Assembly (NCBI GenBank): GCA_905182715.1
Contig: CAJJCP010000014.1
Location: forward strand, 1 to 64,000
Length of the DNA: 64,000 bases
Direction: 5' to 3'
Source of the DNA: an uncultured Candidatus Poseidoniales archaeon
GTDB taxonomy: Archaea > Thermoplasmatota > Poseidoniia > Poseidoniales > Poseidoniaceae
Shown: in pieces, positions 61,658-64,000 of the stretch
How the letters are laid out: each line of letters starts with the position of its first letter
How positions within the stretch are numbered: position 1 is the first letter of the stretch
Program-made: the position numbers and the translations under genes
Notes under the pieces: generated by a model
Told to the model about the DNA's origin: nothing
Database searches by the model: none
What the model saw: only the letters and a program-made list of their open reading frames with translations

Positions 61658-62389
61658 TCACCCACTTATTTTGGCCATACCGCCATCGAGATGGAGGACC
61701 TGCCCAGTAATGTTGTCGGGTGCAGAGCATAATAACCATTCCATGGTTGAAGCAATTTCTTCTTTTTCGTTAATTCTTTTAATTGGAATCTTTTTGACTG
61801 CAGCTTCCCTTATTGCATCAGAGCGCAACAATGTCTCTGCTAAACGAGTGTCTGTCAACCCTGGGGCAACTGCATTCACACGGATTTTTCGCTGACTGTA
61901 GGTTGCTGCAGCAGAACGTACCATGGATTCCACTCCACCCTTTGCTGCTGCGATTGCTTCGTGGTTCATCAAACCGAAACTGGCTGCAAGACTTGAGGTA
62001 AATACCAATCTTCCGCCACCAGTACGGAGCATCGATTTACAAGCAATTGAAAGGGTCAAAAAAGCACTTGAGAGATTGGTATGAATAACCTCTTGGAAGG
62101 CATCAAGGGCAAGAGAGTGTGGAGGGCGTAATACAAGAGAGCCGACAAGGTGGGCAACACCTGAAAGACTTCCTTCACCGTTTTCTTTCGCTAGATCAAC
62201 TGCTTGTTGAACACATTCCTTGTCTAAAGCATCGCCTTGAACGAGGTGGGCGCCCTGCGACACTAAGTCTTGAACACGTTCGGCGTCACGGGCGAGAAGG
62301 GTTACTGAGTGCCCTTTCGCAAGAAGTTTAGAGGCGAGTTCTAGGGCAATATCACTGCTTCCACCGACGATAAGGTAAGATTCGACCAT
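61658..62389 (-). CDS. Short-chain dehydrogenase/reductase family protein, catalytic Tyr missing
   Basis: A 243-residue Rossmann protein (MVESYLIVGGSSDIALELAS at the start, VAPGLTDTRLAE and GQVLHLDGGMAKISG at the end). The catalytic serine is present (FTSSLAASFG), and Lys is present in NHEAIAAAKGGVESM, but the YxxxK tyrosine is an isoleucine (position 154 of the longest reading). Proteins with NHEAIAAAKGG exist among SDR-like families, so it is not a sequence error, but classical alcohol dehydrogenase activity is uncertain. The TATA-like TTTATA at 62413-62418 overlaps the longer start (62413), so Met at 62389 is preferred. It precedes the Rieske gene. Confidence 0.85.
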   Translation of the reverse strand: MVESYLIVGGSSDIALELASKLLAKGHSVTLLARDAERVQDLVSQGAHLVQGDALDKECVQQAVDLAKENGEGSLSGVAHLVGSLVLRPPHSLALDAFQEVIHTNLSSAFLTLSIACKSMLRTGGGRLVFTSSLAASFGLMNHEAIAAAKGGVESMVRSAAATYSQRKIRVNAVAPGLTDTRLAETLLRSDAIREAAVKKIPIKRINEKEEIASTMEWLLCSAPDNITGQVLHLDGGMAKISG

Positions 62390-62412
62390 ATAACGAGTTT
62401 TGGATATCTGCA

Positions 62413-62419
62413 TTTATAC
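62413..62419 (-). promoter_or_regulatory. TATA-like promoter for the SDR-Rieske pair
   Basis: The minus strand reads GTATAAA here, 27 bases before the ATG at 62389, a spacing that yields a leaderless mRNA. Because the element overlaps the more upstream ATG at 62413, it also decides the start codon. Confidence 0.5.
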
Positions 62420-62490
62420 CTCTGTTTTTCAAACACAAGTCTCTTTGAGTAATTTCTTGAACGGCAAAGCATGGAATTTGCTCGAATGAT

Positions 62491-63123
62491 TCATTGCAAA
62501 CCTTTGGGCGTTCGCCAAGGGTCATCGTCACTGTTCAAAAGTTCATCCTCCGGCATACCGGATTTGACACGGGAAAAGGGAACCTTTGCGGAAGTGTTCG
62601 ATGCCTCGCTATTTTTCTTAGCAATATATTCACTTCCTTTCTTTCGAGCAAAAGTTTCACCAACGGCAACGACAACAAGGAGGAGTGAGAGTGTGATGTG
62701 GCCTTCTATGCCGTAAGCAGCAAAGGGCTGAATCAACAGGGTTTGCTCTGTGATGATACCTTGGTCGACGGTTGTTTGGAATCGATAGGTGCCGGGGACC
62801 AGTTCACCCTCCCAACCAGACTGTTCGTCATTCAACTCTCCAGCCCATTGAGCGATCAGTTTGTCTTGGGCATCAAAAATTTTCCATTCGACTTGCCCCT
62901 CTTCCACAGAGAGGCCCCGGAATTCGACTTCAAACACCGAAGGCATCGGTTTGTTTTGGCCGAAAACACCTGCAAGAGTAATTGTACGGTCTTCGATTGC
63001 ATGGTCAAAGTCATTGATTTCGTGAGGTGCGGCGTTATCCGAAACTGCGAACCAGAGAGAATTGATGAGAAGAAGAGCGACGGGCCACAAAAAAAGGTTG
63101 AGTTTTTTGCGATCCATAGCCAT
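62491..63123 (-). CDS. Membrane protein with signal anchor and outer domain, unknown function
   Basis: A 210-residue protein. It has a signal anchor (about residues 10-27, LFLWPVALLLINSLWFA), an outer beta-rich domain of about 105 residues (WKIFDAQDKLIAQWAGELND, GTYRFQTTVDQG), a second helix (HITLSLLLVVVAVGETFA) and a 50-residue cytoplasmic tail. Not recognised. The start is Met 63123 or 63117. A TATA-like TTTTATTAAG lies about 42 bases upstream, within the end of the MptE gene. Confidence 0.7.
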   Translation of the reverse strand: MAMDRKKLNLFLWPVALLLINSLWFAVSDNAAPHEINDFDHAIEDRTITLAGVFGQNKPMPSVFEVEFRGLSVEEGQVEWKIFDAQDKLIAQWAGELNDEQSGWEGELVPGTYRFQTTVDQGIITEQTLLIQPFAAYGIEGHITLSLLLVVVAVGETFARKKGSEYIAKKNSEASNTSAKVPFSRVKSGMPEDELLNSDDDPWRTPKGLQ

Positions 63124-63152
63124 TCTACCACCTATTTGTTTTTATCAGTGTG

Positions 63153-63170
63153 TTTTATTTCTTAATAAAA
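63153..63170 (-). promoter_or_regulatory. Palindromic AT-rich promoter region at the mptE end
   Basis: TTTTATT (63153-63159) and AATAAAA (63164-63170) form a perfect 7-bp inverted repeat around TCTT, straddling the mptE stop. Read on the minus strand, TTTTATTAAG is a TATA-like site about 42 bases before the next gene. It could also act as a U-rich hairpin terminator for mptE. Confidence 0.4.
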
Positions 63171-63904
63171 TGCCCAAAACCTAATTCAGAGACAATACGT
63201 TCCATCCATTCAAGTTTTTTGAGTTTGGTTTCAGCAACTGTGACACCCGACCAGCGCCCCACTCGATTGATTGAGAAGCCAACCAGTTCGACATTTTTAG
63301 CTTGGACACCCAATGAAAGTACGAAACAAAGAGCCCGGTCGCCATCGGTAAATCCACCAAAATTATGCATTCCAGGTATGGCCCGATTCACTTGGTGGGA
63401 GAGAATGAGTGAAGGAGTTGGGGTGCATTGCTCCCAAGATGAGAGTGTTTCTCTCCATTGTTGCTTATTGTCCCCATGGGCATGGACGACGACTGTCTGG
63501 CCTTGCTTAGCTGCGGCATCCAAAAAATCCCCGCCATCAAGGTCTGAAACGATACAGGCCAATTGTGAATACTCTGAGAGAGCACCCACTGCGCCATCGG
63601 CTGCAACAAAGATATCGCCGGGTCGATTATACGATACGAGTTCATTTTGCTCAATTGCGGCACCAATTACAATGACTCTTTGCGCACTTCGAAGTTGTTT
63701 TTCAATGCGTAGTAAAGTGCTTTGGCGTTGAGCTGGAGACCAATGGCGGTGGTGTTGGAGGGAGTGCTGGAGGTCTATGGCGCTCTCGATATCATCAGTT
63801 TCCGACCAGCCAAAGGCTTGGCGCACTTCATCCTGAATGAGGAATGCATCCGGTGTTGGCGCCTCATGCATGCTTTGGGGGTTGGAACCGCGCACATGAA
63901 CCAT
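63155..63904 (-). CDS. mptE: 6-hydroxymethyl-7,8-dihydropterin pyrophosphokinase, MptE-type
   Basis: About 249 residues of the archaeal DUF115/MptE family, which phosphorylates 6-hydroxymethyl-dihydropterin on the way to folate or methanopterin and replaces FolK. Motifs are RVIVIGAAIEQNELVSY, FVAADGAVGAL, CIVSDLDGGDF, VVVHAHGDNKQQW, and FGGFTDGDRALCFVLSLG. These match archaeal MptE and the related bacterial DUF115 proteins. The frame opens at 63943, but Met at 63904 or 63868 is likelier. A gene on the opposite strand begins at about 63953, possibly the next pterin step. Confidence 0.88.
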   Translation of the reverse strand: MVHVRGSNPQSMHEAPTPDAFLIQDEVRQAFGWSETDDIESAIDLQHSLQHHRHWSPAQRQSTLLRIEKQLRSAQRVIVIGAAIEQNELVSYNRPGDIFVAADGAVGALSEYSQLACIVSDLDGGDFLDAAAKQGQTVVVHAHGDNKQQWRETLSSWEQCTPTPSLILSHQVNRAIPGMHNFGGFTDGDRALCFVLSLGVQAKNVELVGFSINRVGRWSGVTVAETKLKKLEWMERIVSELGFGHFIKK

Positions 63905-63952
63905 CCGTTGTTTCGTTGAAGTTCTTATGCAGTTGATACACATGGCCGTGAT

Positions 63953-64000
63953 ATGCCCGTCCCAAGTTCCCTCCCGGTACTTGACGACGAAGTGACGTTT
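63953..64000 (+). CDS. Start of an unidentified protein (3' truncated by the window)
   Basis: An ATG at 63953 opens a frame to the window end (MPVPSSLPVLDDEVTF). It is divergent from mptE. Sixteen residues are too few to identify the product. A competing upstream ATG (63942) hits a stop within 20 codons. Confidence 0.4.
   Translation, partial: MPVPSSLPVLDDEVTF

Noticed and set aside
1..64000. CRISPR arrays, insertion sequences, rRNA genes
   Set aside because: No regularly spaced repeats, transposase or terminal inverted repeats, or rRNA-like sequence were seen on either strand.

Overview
The window looks like a piece of an uncultured planktonic euryarchaeal chromosome. It most resembles Marine Group II (Ca. 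Poseidoniales, Thermoplasmata-related), but that placement is inference. Firm archaeal markers are TFB (34117-35043), both subunits of DNA topoisomerase VI (37397-40599), RNA polymerase subunit P (55305-55454), Sec61-beta (29561-29752), an RFC small-subunit relative (54100-55245), archaeal 4-phosphopantoate--beta-alanine ligase (15994-16741), an MptE-type pterin kinase (63155-63904) and TATA-like promoters with very short leaders. Mixed with these are genes of bacterial or eukaryotic flavour: PlsC/Gat1-like acyltransferase, NSUN2/Trm4-like RNA methyltransferase, NadC, GcvH, flotillin/SPFH proteins, DUF2237, TerB-like proteins and secreted calcium-repeat proteases.

Layout. 1-6.5 kb: broken Toprim gene, an operon of RNA m5C methyltransferase, membrane protein and Lrp regulator, then membrane proteins and a THEP1 NTPase. 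6.6-10 kb: orphan DNA adenine methyltransferase, two TerB-like genes, DUF2237. 10-14 kb: minus-strand operon with nucleotide-sugar genes (sugar nucleotidyltransferase, short UDP-sugar dehydrogenase, GtrA). 14-18.5 kb: IPMDH/IDH, pantothenate and NAD biosynthesis. 18.5-25 kb: a secreted subtilisin-kexin protease and two membrane proteins, one with a cytoplasmic SAP domain. 25-32 kb: RimK fused to a TrkA_C-like domain, a Xer recombinase, an H1-like chromatin protein, Sec61-beta, GcvH, RNase HI and GalU. 32-42.6 kb: HEAT protein, TFB, a fused aconitase-family hydratase, Top6BA and an ArsR-like regulator. 42.6-48 kb: a surface protein of about 1,690 residues with a VWA domain apparently nested in a beta-propeller. 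48-54 kb: acyltransferase, HIT, SdhA-like flavoprotein. 54-60 kb: tRNA-Arg(CCU), RFC-like, rpoP, a tandem ubiquitin-like protein, two flotillin-like proteins, DUF523/DUF1722 and tRNA-Asp(GUC). 60-64 kb: a class II aldolase-like protein with a long disordered tail, Rieske protein, SDR and MptE.

Two global points matter. First, at least nine genes, several of them housekeeping, are split by apparent single-base indels. In most of them conserved protein sequence continues straight across the break. This suggests errors in a draft assembly rather than nine pseudogenes. Second, the most novel locus is 55540-58595: a two-copy beta-grasp, ubiquitin-like protein at the head of an rpoP/RFC/tRNA-Arg gene string, divergent from twin SPFH membrane proteins, with one near-symmetric TATA element between them. 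No CRISPR array, insertion sequence or rRNA gene was seen, and no gene-free stretch exceeds 300 bases.
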